A DNA stretch of 19,255 nucleotides from Pseudomonadota bacterium (GCA_023422775.1 JAFAGM010000126.1:1-19255), one strand, 5' to 3'; positions 5,980 to 14,100 are shown, numbered from the stretch's first letter. Numbers and translations are program-made. The notes: a model not told the origin generated them from the sequence alone.

Positions 5980-6939
5980 TTACGCCAGCCGCTGCTTCGG
6001 CTCGCCCTTGAACCAGGCGTCGATACCCGTGACCATCTGCTGATAGTGGGTGTGGAAACTATCCTCGGTCACGTAGCCGAGGTGCGGCGTCAGCACGATA
6101 TTGTCGAGCTTGCGGAACGGGTGATCGACCGGCAACGGCTCGACCGAAAACACGTCGATCCCGGCGCCCGCGATCTTCTTTTGCGTCAGCGCTTCCAGCA
6201 GCGCTCCTTCGTCCACGATCGGCCCGCGCGCGGTGTTGACGAGGTAGGCGGTCGGCTTCATCCGGGCGAGATCGGCCGCACTCACCAGCCCGCGCGAGCG
6301 CTGGCTCAGCACCACATGGATGGTGACGATGTCGGCGGTCGCGAACAGGTCTTCCTTGGTGGCGTAGGTGACGCCGACTTCCTTGCACTTTTCCGGCGTC
6401 AGGTTCGGGCTCCAGGCGATGACCTTCATGCCGAAGGCCTGCGCCAGCTTCGACACCTTGGTGCCGAGCTTGCCGAGGCCGATGACGCCCAGCGTCCGGC
6501 CCTCGATCTCCATGCCGACGAATTTCTGCAAGGGTTCGCCGGCATGCATGCGCGCGTTCTCGCGGCCGATATTGCGCGTCAATTCCAGGATCAGGCCCAT
6601 GGTCAGGGGCGCGGTGGGATCGCGGCCCCACTGCGTGCCGCAAACCACCACATTGTGGTCCTTGGCGGCTTCCATATCGATCGCCGCATTGCGCATGCCC
6701 GACGTGATCAGGAGTTTCAGGTTGGGCAGCGAAGCAAACAGCGTGCGCGGAAACGGCGTGCGTTCGCGCATCGCGCAGATGATCTCGAAATCCTTCAGGG
6801 CGCTCGCAGCCGCCTCGGCGGTCGCAAACGGCTGGTTGAAGACGGTGATATCGACGCGGTCAGCGACCTCTGACCAGTCCGCGACCGTCAGGGCCACATT
6901 GAGGTAATCGTCGAGAATTGCACAGCGCAGCCGCGTCAT
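5980..6939 (-). CDS. D-2-hydroxyacid dehydrogenase family protein
   Basis: 319 residues, the usual length for NAD(P)-dependent D-2-hydroxyacid dehydrogenases. The Rossmann motif GLGKLG is at 154-159 (GVIGLGKLGTKVSKLAQAFG). The catalytic triad of the family is present: Arg238 in VNTARG, Glu267 in FSVEPLP and His286 in LTPHLGY. The N-terminal substrate-binding part starts RLRCAILDDYLNVALTVADW, a form common in less specific members of the family; the exact substrate cannot be read from the sequence. The ATG at 6939 is followed at once by good coding sequence, although its Shine-Dalgarno (GGAC) is weak. It is convergent with the L,D-transpeptidase and 125 bp downstream of a small hypothetical gene on the same strand. 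Confidence 0.92.
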   Translation of the reverse strand: MTRLRCAILDDYLNVALTVADWSEVADRVDITVFNQPFATAEAAASALKDFEIICAMRERTPFPRTLFASLPNLKLLITSGMRNAAIDMEAAKDHNVVVCGTQWGRDPTAPLTMGLILELTRNIGRENARMHAGEPLQKFVGMEIEGRTLGVIGLGKLGTKVSKLAQAFGMKVIAWSPNLTPEKCKEVGVTYATKEDLFATADIVTIHVVLSQRSRGLVSAADLARMKPTAYLVNTARGPIVDEGALLEALTQKKIAGAGIDVFSVEPLPVDHPFRKLDNIVLTPHLGYVTEDSFHTHYQQMVTGIDAWFKGEPKQRLA

Positions 6940-7064
6940 GGAGAAGTCCGTTGGTGGCGAGGAGGACGGCGGTATGGCCGTCGGGGAAGATCGCCATGGT
7001 TGCGCGCAATCGGGAACGGCGCAAGCGGACTTGAATGAAAGGCAGGCTCAAATAACCGGGAAGT

Positions 7065-7259
7065 TCACTTTGAGCGCCCGGGATGCTTGGCGCGCCAGGC
7101 CGGGCCCGGGCCGCGCATATAGTGCAGTTCCGGCCGATAGGTGCTGAATGCCTTGGCGATGAACTGGCGCAGGAAGGCGCGGAGTTCTACGAGGGGCCTG
7201 GCCTGTCCGGCGCGGCTGTGCGCCGGGGCGTGAAGGGATGCCGAACTGATCGTAGCCAT
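7065..7259 (-). CDS. Small hypothetical protein
   Basis: A 64-residue basic protein, beginning MATISSASLHAPAHSRAG and containing ELRAFLRQFIAKAFSTYRPE then LHYMRGPGPAWRAKHPGR. No family name comes to mind. Support for a real gene: the ATG at 7259 is preceded by AAAAAAAGG at 9 nt, and the C-terminal half has a natural-looking amphipathic segment with aromatic residues. The competing frames across this stretch give arginine-rich shadow sequence. There is no membrane segment and no cysteine. It lies upstream of the dehydrogenase gene on the same strand and is divergent from ettA. Confidence 0.55.
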   Translation of the reverse strand: MATISSASLHAPAHSRAGQARPLVELRAFLRQFIAKAFSTYRPELHYMRGPGPAWRAKHPGRSK

Positions 7260-7402
7260 GACGCGAGCCTTTTTTTGTTTTCACTTGCGGCGGCTGGCCG
7301 CGTGAGGCGCCCTTTTTCCGGGCCTGGAACGACTTTTCGCCCGATTCATTAAAAGATGGTTTCAATTGTACGGATCCCGTCCCACATGGTTTCGAACCGG
7401 TA

Positions 7403-7417
7403 TTCACCCGTGGTGAA
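7403..7417. promoter_or_regulatory. Small palindrome upstream of ettA
   Basis: TTCACC-CGT-GGTGAA, 6-bp arms with a 3-nt spacer, sits about 100 bp before the ettA start. A second small hairpin, GCCGCT-ACATC-AGCGGC, lies at 7460-7476 in the likely leader. They may be an operator and a leader hairpin, but arms this short can arise by chance. Confidence 0.25.
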
Positions 7418-7516
7418 CGGATGGAAAACGGGTTCCTGCGGTTGCCCTTTCGTGGCCGCGCCGCTACATCAGCGGCAGCAAATTTCCGTAAATTCCAACA
7501 GTTTCCAGGGATCGCG

Positions 7517-9166
<1,650 letters not shown>

Positions 9167-9207
9167 GATCACTAGCGTATTTCTTGCAAACATTGAGGAT
9201 GGCTCGC

Positions 9208-9741
9208 CTATCGATAGCCGATCCAGTGCTCTTCAATTTTCCAGAGCGCGCCTCCCGCCATTGCTTGACGAATTGCTTCGATGAGTTCTTGGTATTGGTA
9301 AGAATTTAGCGAAGACTAGGGAACTTTGCCCCAATCATTTCTTCCGTCGGTTTTTTCGTCCGACATCTTGGAGAGCAGCAAACTGTCGATGGGGGGGATG
9401 TAAAGCGCATATATTCTTGTTTACGTGGTATCCACCGCAGACAAAAGCTGCCTTCAAATAGACGTTGATTAGTTTGGCGGCGATGCCGTGAGTGACAGGG
9501 AGAGTGTTGCGGTGCTCTTGCGCCAAATTGCAGATGGCTTTTCGCCAATGGGTGTGCTTCTCATCGATATCGCTGGGCGACGGCAGACTGTCGGGGTCTT
9601 TTAGAAGCTTATCGAGTTCGGCGCCCTCGATTAAGTTTCGTGCTTTCTCGACGGTAAGGAAGCTTTCACACTGGCTGCCCTACCGGCCGCCCAAGCAGCA
9701 AATCTATGGCGATGAATATCTATAGTATATGGAGCATGCAC
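9208..9741 (-). pseudogene. Broken conserved hypothetical gene behind brnA
   Basis: The minus strand carries one recognisable protein spread over two frames. From a GTG at 9741: HAPYTIDIHRHRFAAWAAGR, then AASV; after a frame change near 9660 comes FLTVEKARNLIEGAELDKLL and on through NTLPVTHGIAAKLINVYLK to ICALHPP. At a run of seven G (9391-9397) the frame changes again to IDSLLLSKMSDEKTDGRN and WGKVP, then an in-frame TAG (9316-9318), then SLNSYQYQELIEAIRQAM and ALWKIEEHW, with a final stop at 9208. From memory these blocks (HRFAAWAA.RAASV, HGIAAKLINVYLK, HPPID, ALWKIEEHW) belong to one conserved hypothetical family of unknown function. At least two frameshifts and one nonsense codon make it a pseudogene. 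The GTG lies 4 nt past the brnA stop codon. Confidence 0.75.
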
Positions 9742-9744
9742 CGC

Positions 9745-10002
9745 TCACCTCACTTTTTCGGCAAGCCACATCTTGATCAGCGACTGATACGGCACGTCGC
9801 GCTTGTTGGCGGCGATCTTGATCTGCTCCAGCAGACCCAGCGGCAGGCGAATTGAAATGGCTGTCGTCGACGGCTTCAGATTTGGGAAGCGCACGCGCTC
9901 CGCCTTGCTCCAGTCGATGTAATCGCTGGAGTCGTGCGTCTCCCAAAACTTCCGCTCGTCCGCCTCGGTCCTGAAAGCGGGAATCGGCTTAAGTTTGCTC
10001 AT
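9745..10002 (-). CDS. brnA: BrnA-family antitoxin
   Basis: 85 residues, beginning MSKLKPIPAFRTEADERKFW. The N-terminal half (IPAFRTEADERKFWETHDSS) is the toxin-binding type segment of BrnA/CopG-like antitoxins. The C-terminal half is a ribbon-helix-helix domain, with a beta strand AISIRLP (about 48-54) followed by helices in LLEQIKIAANKRDVPYQSLI. It should neutralise BrnT and, through the ribbon-helix-helix domain, repress the operon. The ATG at 10002 overlaps the end of brnT by 14 bp and has a good AAAGGAG Shine-Dalgarno at 10 nt. Toxin-first gene order is normal for brnTA. Confidence 0.88.
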   Translation of the reverse strand: MSKLKPIPAFRTEADERKFWETHDSSDYIDWSKAERVRFPNLKPSTTAISIRLPLGLLEQIKIAANKRDVPYQSLIKMWLAEKVR

Positions 10003-10288
10003 ATATTTTCCGCTCCTTTCGGTGCATGTCCCGAGCAGATATTACTCGGACCCTTGTTCCGTTCTGTCTGAGTGTGAACGTAATGTGCAGCAGGCGATTT
10101 TGAGCTGTCCTTCCCAGCGCATTCAGTCGCTGCTCATATTCGCTATGCTTTGCATCCTCGATAACGATCAGCGGATCATTGAAGAAAATACTTTCAGCCT
10201 CCGCCTGACTGACGTCATGTTTGTCAGCACTCTTGCGGCTGTTGCCAGCGTCCCAGTCAAATCCTGCGATCTTGTCAAAGTCGATCAT
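9989..10288 (-). CDS. brnT: BrnT-family toxin
   Basis: 99 residues. The family layout is visible: FDWDAGNSRKSADKHDVSQA (10-29, WD..N..K...KH.VS), then EAESIFFNDPL, an R-N-A-L-G segment (54-59), and VISARDMHRKERKIYEQ near the C-terminus (VISAR...ER..Y). BrnT is a ribonuclease-like toxin (RelE-type fold) that slows translation. The frame opens to a TTG at 10330, but the ATG at 10288 gives the standard MIDFDKIAGFDWD start, and the upstream part is promoter. There is no Shine-Dalgarno; the predicted transcript begins only about 7 nt before the ATG. All the key family residues that I can check are present, so the toxin looks intact. Confidence 0.88.
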   Translation of the reverse strand: MIDFDKIAGFDWDAGNSRKSADKHDVSQAEAESIFFNDPLIVIEDAKHSEYEQRLNALGRTAQNRLLHITFTLRQNGTRVRVISARDMHRKERKIYEQT

Positions 10289-10289
10289 T

Positions 10290-10330
10290 TTGTATATTTT
10301 CAGTATATACAAGATGTGGCGCCGATGCAA
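10290..10330 (-). promoter_or_regulatory. brnTA promoter with overlapping palindromic operator
   Basis: On the minus strand TTGCAT (10330-10325) and TATACT (10307-10302) are separated by exactly 17 bp, a good housekeeping promoter. An inverted repeat with 8-bp arms, TTGTATAT at 10290-10297 and ATATACAA at 10305-10312 with a 7-nt spacer, overlaps the -10 box and the start point. This is where an autoregulating BrnA dimer pair would bind. Transcription should begin near 10295, leaving an almost leaderless brnT message. Confidence 0.65.
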
Positions 10331-10419
10331 TCATCGGATCCGGCGAAGTACTGGAAGCTGATGCGCAAGGGCGGCATCCGACATCGAGAAATCGACACAC
10401 GGTAGGGTAGTGTTTTGAA

Positions 10420-10553
10420 GGAAAGCATCTGTTTCGAAATGCCGATCGGGCTGCTGCCAGGGGCAGGTCCTCAAGGTCGATTATCGCGTTGGTAATCTCT
10501 GGCCGCCGTATGAGCTCACAATGATTCGCGACTACAACAAGCCCGCGTCATAG
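10420..10553 (+). pseudogene. 3' remnant of an unidentified gene
   Basis: A frame ending in QVLKVDYRVGNLWPPYELTM, then IRDYNKPAS and a TAG at 10551-10553, reads like genuine protein but has no start and no matching upstream part; upstream in this frame there is a stop. A hairpin follows the stop directly. The family is not recognised. Together with the nearby BrnTA genes this suggests that the island replaced or truncated an older gene. Between 10331 and 10704 I find no other gene. Confidence 0.35.
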
Positions 10554-10578
10554 TCCGGGACGATGATGGCGTCCCGGA
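10554..10578. terminator. Hairpin after the gene remnant
   Basis: Perfect 9-bp arms TCCGGGACG / CGTCCCGGA with a 7-nt loop begin on the base after the TAG of the remnant frame. There is no T-run, so it is a terminator-like structure only. Confidence 0.4.
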
Positions 10579-10704
10579 AACCCGCGTCACCTCTAGAAGG
10601 CCGAACCTGTCGAGAAGGTGCGGCCAGTTGTCGCTTCACACGAAAATGACAGTTCGTAGATATAGGCATCTTTCCGCCCTAATCCCTGCAGCGAGCCTTC
10701 CCCG

Positions 10705-11298
10705 ATGTCCCTCACGCCCGAAACACCCTTGCCGCCCGAATCCCAGCGGAAGGCATTGCGGCCGATACCGCTGCTGATCTTCAGTTCCCGTTGGCTGCAG
10801 CTGCCGCTTTATATCGGCCTGATCGTCGCGCAGGGCGTCTATGTCGTGCTGTTCCTGAAGGAGCTGTGGCACCTGTTCGCCCACGCCTTCGATTTCAGCG
10901 AGCAGCAGATCATGCTGCTGGTGCTGGGCCTGATCGACGTGGTGATGATTTCCAACCTCCTGGTGATGGTCATCGTCGGCGGCTACGAGACGTTCGTCTC
11001 CCGTCTCAATCTGGAAGGTCATCCCGATCAGCCGGAGTGGCTCAGCCACGTCAACGCCAGCGTGCTCAAGATCAAGCTGGCGATGGCGATCATCGGCATC
11101 TCGTCGATCCACCTGCTGCGTACCTTCATCGAGGCCGGCAACCTGGCGTCGGGCAAGAGCAACTACACCGAGGCCGGCGTGATGTGGCAGACGATCATTC
11201 ACACGGTTTTCATTCTGTCGGCGATCGGAATTGCCTATGTCGACAAGCTGTCGAATGATTCCACGGCGCAGGCCAAACACGCCGCTTCGCATCATTGA
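10705..11298 (+). CDS. UPF0114 / YqhA family (TIGR00645) membrane protein
   Basis: 197 residues with four likely membrane segments: about 34-54 (LPLYIGLIVAQGVYVVLFL), 68-92 (IMLLVLGLIDVVMISNLLVM), 118-142 (LKIKLAMAIIGISSIHLLRT) and 160-178 (TIIHTVFILSAIGIAYVDKL). The SRWLQLPLY start, GLIDVVMISNL core and FVSRL segment are characteristic of the UPF0114 family, whose biochemical role is unknown. The ATG at 10705 is used; its Shine-Dalgarno is poor. A lytic transglycosylase gene follows on the same strand 31 bp downstream and may be co-transcribed. The C-terminus is short and His/Ala-rich. Confidence 0.92.
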   Translation: MSLTPETPLPPESQRKALRPIPLLIFSSRWLQLPLYIGLIVAQGVYVVLFLKELWHLFAHAFDFSEQQIMLLVLGLIDVVMISNLLVMVIVGGYETFVSRLNLEGHPDQPEWLSHVNASVLKIKLAMAIIGISSIHLLRTFIEAGNLASGKSNYTEAGVMWQTIIHTVFILSAIGIAYVDKLSNDSTAQAKHAASHH

Positions 11299-11329
11299 GG
11301 GGCGGCGCATCGAACGACGGGAACGCGAT

Positions 11330-12565
11330 TTGCGACGGTGGCTGATAGCTGCGGTTCTGATGCTGGCGGCGATGGCACCGGGTATGGTATGCTCGGCCCA
11401 CGCTGCCGACGCTGCCTTCACCCGGTTCATCGCCTCGCTGTGGCCGGAGGCGCAGGCCGCCGGCGTATCGCGCGCGACGTTCGATCGCGAAACGCGCGGG
11501 CTGGAGCCTGATTACAAATTGCCCGATCTTTTGCTGCCCGGCCGCCCCGCGACCGGTGCGCCGTCGCAGGCCGAGTTCGTGCAGGTGCCGGCCGACTATG
11601 TGAAGGAAGCCTCGATCGCGCGGCTGGCAGCCGAAGGGCGGAAGCTGATGCAGCAGCATCGCGCGGCCCTGAGCGAGGTCGAAAGGCGTTTCGGCGTGCC
11701 CGCCAGCGTCGTGCTGGCGATCTGGGGCCGCGAGACGGACTACGGCCGCTACCGGCTGCCGTACGACACGCTGCGCGTGGTCGCGACGCAGGCCTATGTC
11801 GGCCGGCGCAAGGACCAATTCCGGGGCGAGTTCATTTTTGCATTGAAGATCCTCGGCGAGGGCGCCGTGGCGCGGAAGGATTTCCGTTCGTCCTGGGCCG
11901 GCGCGACCGGGCTCACGCAGTTCCTGCCGTCCGAATATTACAAGCATGGCATCGACCTCGATGGCGACGGCCGTGTCGACATCTGGAATTCGGTGCCGGA
12001 TGCACTGGCCTCCGCGGCGCAGCAACTCGTCAACAAGGGCTGGCAATCGGGTGTGCGCTGGGCTTACGAGGTGAAGGCGCCCGCCAACGTCGATTGCACC
12101 ATGGGCGTGCCCGAGGTGACGAAGCCGATCGCCGAATGGCTGCGCGCGGGCTTCGTGCCGGTGCGCGGGCAGAAGCTGGGCGCAGCCGAGCAGGCCCAGC
12201 CGGCCTCGCTGTTGCAGGTGGAAGGCATCTATGGCCCGGCGTTCCTGACGACGAAGAACTACTTCGTCATCAAGGAGTACAATTTCTCCGACCTGTACGT
12301 GCTGTTCGTCGGCCATCTCGCCGACCGCATGATGAATCCGCAGCCGTTCGCGACGCCGTGGACGGCGACGACGCAGTTGCGCTCCGTCGATGTCGAGGCG
12401 ATGCAGCGTCACCTGACGCGGATCGGCCTCTACAAGGACAAGCTCGACGGCAAGGCCGGTATGCAGACGCGTGCGGCGTTAGGCGCCTATCAGAAGTCCG
12501 CAGGCCTCAAGGTGGACTGCTGGCCGAGCGATGCAGTGCTGCGCTCGATGAGTGCGGGCCGCTGA
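11330..12565 (+). CDS. Lytic murein transglycosylase, SltB/MltB-type with peptidoglycan-binding domain
   Basis: 411 residues from a TTG start. The signal peptide (MRRWLIAAVLMLAAMAPGMV, cleavage after about 25 residues in CSAHA-A) sends it to the periplasm; there is no lipobox, so it is probably soluble. The catalytic domain is of the SltB3 type: FGVPASVVLAIWGRETDYGR with catalytic Glu135, then SSWAGATGLTQFLPSEYY and DGDGRVDIWNSVPDALAS. A C-terminal PG_binding_1 domain (about 345-405) contains MQRHLTRIGLYKDKLDGKAG. It cleaves glycan strands to 1,6-anhydromuramyl products. The frame is open back into the preceding gene with no ATG in the right place. The TTG at 11330 follows GGGAA and gives a normal signal peptide, whereas the first ATG downstream would lose its positive end. 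Confidence 0.9.
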   Translation: MRRWLIAAVLMLAAMAPGMVCSAHAADAAFTRFIASLWPEAQAAGVSRATFDRETRGLEPDYKLPDLLLPGRPATGAPSQAEFVQVPADYVKEASIARLAAEGRKLMQQHRAALSEVERRFGVPASVVLAIWGRETDYGRYRLPYDTLRVVATQAYVGRRKDQFRGEFIFALKILGEGAVARKDFRSSWAGATGLTQFLPSEYYKHGIDLDGDGRVDIWNSVPDALASAAQQLVNKGWQSGVRWAYEVKAPANVDCTMGVPEVTKPIAEWLRAGFVPVRGQKLGAAEQAQPASLLQVEGIYGPAFLTTKNYFVIKEYNFSDLYVLFVGHLADRMMNPQPFATPWTATTQLRSVDVEAMQRHLTRIGLYKDKLDGKAGMQTRAALGAYQKSAGLKVDCWPSDAVLRSMSAGR

Positions 12566-12591
12566 TTAGCCTCCAGGGGAGGGTAAACAAA

Positions 12592-12619
12592 AAGCCCGGC
12601 CGATATCTCAGCCGGGCTT
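12592..12619. terminator. Bidirectional intrinsic terminator
   Basis: A perfect 9-bp stem (AAGCCCGGC / GCCGGGCTT) with a 10-nt loop separates two convergent genes. On the minus strand the stem runs into TTTTTGTTT, a strong terminator for the small secreted protein gene. On the plus strand it serves the transglycosylase gene with a weaker T-run. Confidence 0.85.
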
Positions 12620-12659
12620 CTGATTTCTCCGCGCAAATCGCGCGCGCCAATTACTCAGA

Positions 12660-12932
12660 TCAGTGGCAGACCTCGACGCGGCGGTAGCGCCAGTCATAAC
12701 CATCCCAGAAGCGCTCGCGTACCATGCGGCACGCCGGGTAGGGCGCTTCTTCGACATAGACCGGGCCGCCATAGGCCGGGCGGCTGGAGGCGATCGCGCC
12801 ACCGATGATGGCGCCGCCAAGCAGGCCGGCAGCTACGCCCGCGGCAACGCCACGCTGCGCGCTTGCGGGCGTCGCTGCGAGCGAACCGGCAATCGTTGCA
12901 ACCGCGACGAAGGCGGCAAATGTCTTCTTCAT
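12660..12932 (-). CDS. Small secreted glycine-zipper protein, paralogue A
   Basis: 90 residues. A signal peptide (MKKTFAAFVAVATIAGSLAA, then TPASA, cleavage near 25) is followed by RGVAAGVAAGLLGGAIIGGA, a glycine-zipper-like hydrophobic stretch, and a C-terminal motif CRMVRERFWDGYDWRYRRVE ending in VCH. Two cysteines (68 and 89) bracket that motif and could form a periplasmic disulfide. Function unknown. It is clearly paralogous to the next gene. The ATG at 12932 follows AGGAGA; the longer open frame to 13025 is not needed. Confidence 0.82.
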   Translation of the reverse strand: MKKTFAAFVAVATIAGSLAATPASAQRGVAAGVAAGLLGGAIIGGAIASSRPAYGGPVYVEEAPYPACRMVRERFWDGYDWRYRRVEVCH

Positions 12933-13094
12933 GTCCTGGGCTCTCCTGGGGGCGCCGTCGGGCGCCGGGTCTAGAGGTGACTCACACGCTGATTTCGAAC
13001 GCCGTTTCGCCAAGGAAGCGCACAACGGTCAATCGAAAGTAAACGCTCCCTTTTGATTGGCTGAAAAAGGCGGCATTTTCGGGCCCCGAACAGC

Positions 13095-13131
13095 CGACAC
13101 CCCGGAAAACGAGGAGTTTTCCGGGGTGTCG
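13095..13131. other. Strong 16-bp hairpin with GAGGA/UCCUC loop
   Basis: Perfect 16-bp arms CGACACCCCGGAAAAC (13095-13110) and GTTTTCCGGGGTGTCG (13116-13131) enclose a 5-nt loop, GAGGA on the plus strand and UCCUC on the minus strand. It lies between the paralogous minus-strand genes. Neither side has a T-run, so it is not a classic terminator. It may be a transcript-stabilising element, an attenuator or part of a small RNA. Confidence 0.7.
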
Positions 13132-13161
13132 AGTTCGATTTAATGAAGGTGAACAGCGATA

Positions 13162-13230
13162 GCGTTTTCGAGCAAAGCATGCCCCCGGACTTGATCCGGG
13201 GGTGGATACCGGTTCGCTCCAGGAAAACGC
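13162..13230. repeat. Palindromic intergenic repeat with nested hairpin
   Basis: 8-bp inverted ends GCGTTTTC (13162-13169) and GAAAACGC (13223-13230) enclose CCCCCGGA-CTTGA-TCCGGGGG (13182-13202) and the phrase GTGGATACCGGTTCGC. From memory this resembles a dispersed Bradyrhizobium-type repeat; only one copy is seen in the window. It sits just downstream of paralogue B and may shape the 3' end of its transcript. Confidence 0.6.
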
Positions 13231-13246
13231 GTCAAACAAAAGAGGC

Positions 13247-13564
13247 TTAATCGCAAACCCTGACGCTGCGGACCCGCCAGCCATAACCGTCCCAGAAGCG
13301 CTGCCTCTGCCAGACGCACTCCGGTCCGTAACCGGGATCGACCACATAGGCCGGACCGCCATACCCATATCCGGGGCCATAATAACCCGGGCCGTAATAA
13401 TAACCGTTCTGGGAGGCGATCGCGCCGCCGACGATGGCGCCACCGATCAATCCTGCAGCGACACCTGCCGCAACACCGCGCTGCGCATGGGCGGGCGCGG
13501 GCATCGCCATGGCCGAAAGGGCCAGCGCGGCGGCGGCGCCGAGCGCCATCAATGTCTTCTTCAT
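13247..13564 (-). CDS. Small secreted glycine-zipper protein, paralogue B
   Basis: 105 residues. The signal peptide (MKKTLMALGAAAALALSAMA, then MPAPAHA, cleavage near 27) is followed by RGVAAGVAAGLIGGAIVGGA, then a Gly/Tyr-rich linker (YYYGPGYYGPGYGYGGPAY, about 55-73) and CVWQRQRFWDGYGWRVRSVR ending in VCD. The paired cysteines (83 and 104) have the same spacing as in paralogue A. Function unknown. The ATG at 13564 follows AAAGGTGA. The frame is open to 13804, but that extension has no Shine-Dalgarno or family-like sequence. It is divergent from bfd. Confidence 0.82.
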   Translation of the reverse strand: MKKTLMALGAAAALALSAMAMPAPAHAQRGVAAGVAAGLIGGAIVGGAIASQNGYYYGPGYYGPGYGYGGPAYVVDPGYGPECVWQRQRFWDGYGWRVRSVRVCD

Positions 13565-13696
13565 GGCTTCACCTTTCTCGTGGAGCAAAAGGACAGCATC
13601 GAAGCGGTCTGTCCCGGCAAAAGTTCCACATTTCGCTTGAATGTTCAATGAACGGGCCTGCCTCAATTGGCGACGAACGATGCGCAATCCGCTCAG

Positions 13697-13746
13697 CTTA
13701 GATTCATTCCAGAGTATGCATGGCATCAGTTTGGAATTGCTACAAA
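13697..13746. promoter_or_regulatory. Two degenerate Irr-box-like sites upstream of bfd
   Basis: CTTAGAT-TCA-TTCCAGA (13697-13713) matches 10 of 14 arm positions of TTTAGAA-N3-TTCTAAA. TTTGGAA-TTG-CTACAAA (13730-13746) has a perfect left half (with the allowed A/G variation) and a poor right half. They lie about 80-130 bp before bfd, in the divergent region shared with paralogue B. The matches are seen; binding is inferred. Confidence 0.3.
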
Positions 13747-13824
13747 ATACGGCATTTCCTTTTGCATCTCCGCGCGCAGTTAAATATCGATGAAGGTGCA
13801 TCACCCAAGGGCTCTAGCTGTTTC

Positions 13825-14100
13825 ATGATCGTCTGTTCCTGCAACGTCCTGAGCGACCACGATGTCCGTAATGCCGTGAGTGCAGCTTCGGACCTGCCGC
13901 GAAATCCCAAACAGCTTTATGGTTGCCTCGGCTGCAGCGCCGAGTGCGGCCGATGCGCGCGCACCATCAAGACCATCATCGATGAAGCGCTTGGCGCCTG
14001 CGCCAAGGAATGCTGCTCGGGCTGCCCGCACAGCCGCCACGCGGCAAATGATGAGCCCGCTCAGGAAGTTACCCAGGCGTTTGCGCTCGCGGCCTGCTGA
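13825..14100 (+). CDS. bfd: Bacterioferritin-associated ferredoxin, long Cys-rich form
   Basis: 91 residues. The Bfd [2Fe-2S] fold is recognised from MIVCSCNVLSDHDVRNAV (Cys4 and Cys6) and GCLGCSAECGRCARTIKTII, in which Cys41 and Cys44 match the second ligand pair. Bfd reduces the ferric core of bacterioferritin so that iron can be released. The Escherichia coli protein is only 64 residues; here there are extra cysteines at 34 and 37, a C-terminal ACAKECCSGCPHSRH segment (Cys 59, 63, 64, 67) and a terminal Cys91. The ATG at 13825 starts the conserved domain; the longer open frame (13720) adds non-homologous sequence. The start has only a weak AAGGG Shine-Dalgarno. It is 131 bp upstream of bfr on the same strand. 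Confidence 0.9.
   Translation: MIVCSCNVLSDHDVRNAVSAASDLPRNPKQLYGCLGCSAECGRCARTIKTIIDEALGACAKECCSGCPHSRHAANDEPAQEVTQAFALAAC

Noticed and set aside
9995..10405. Plus-strand open frame of 136 codons over the brnT region
   Set aside because: It is antisense to brnT, which has family motifs and a promoter. No ribosome-binding site or family was found for the plus-strand frame.
11210..12412. Long minus-strand open frame opposite the lytic transglycosylase
   Set aside because: Antisense shadow with biased composition; the transglycosylase motifs are on the plus strand.
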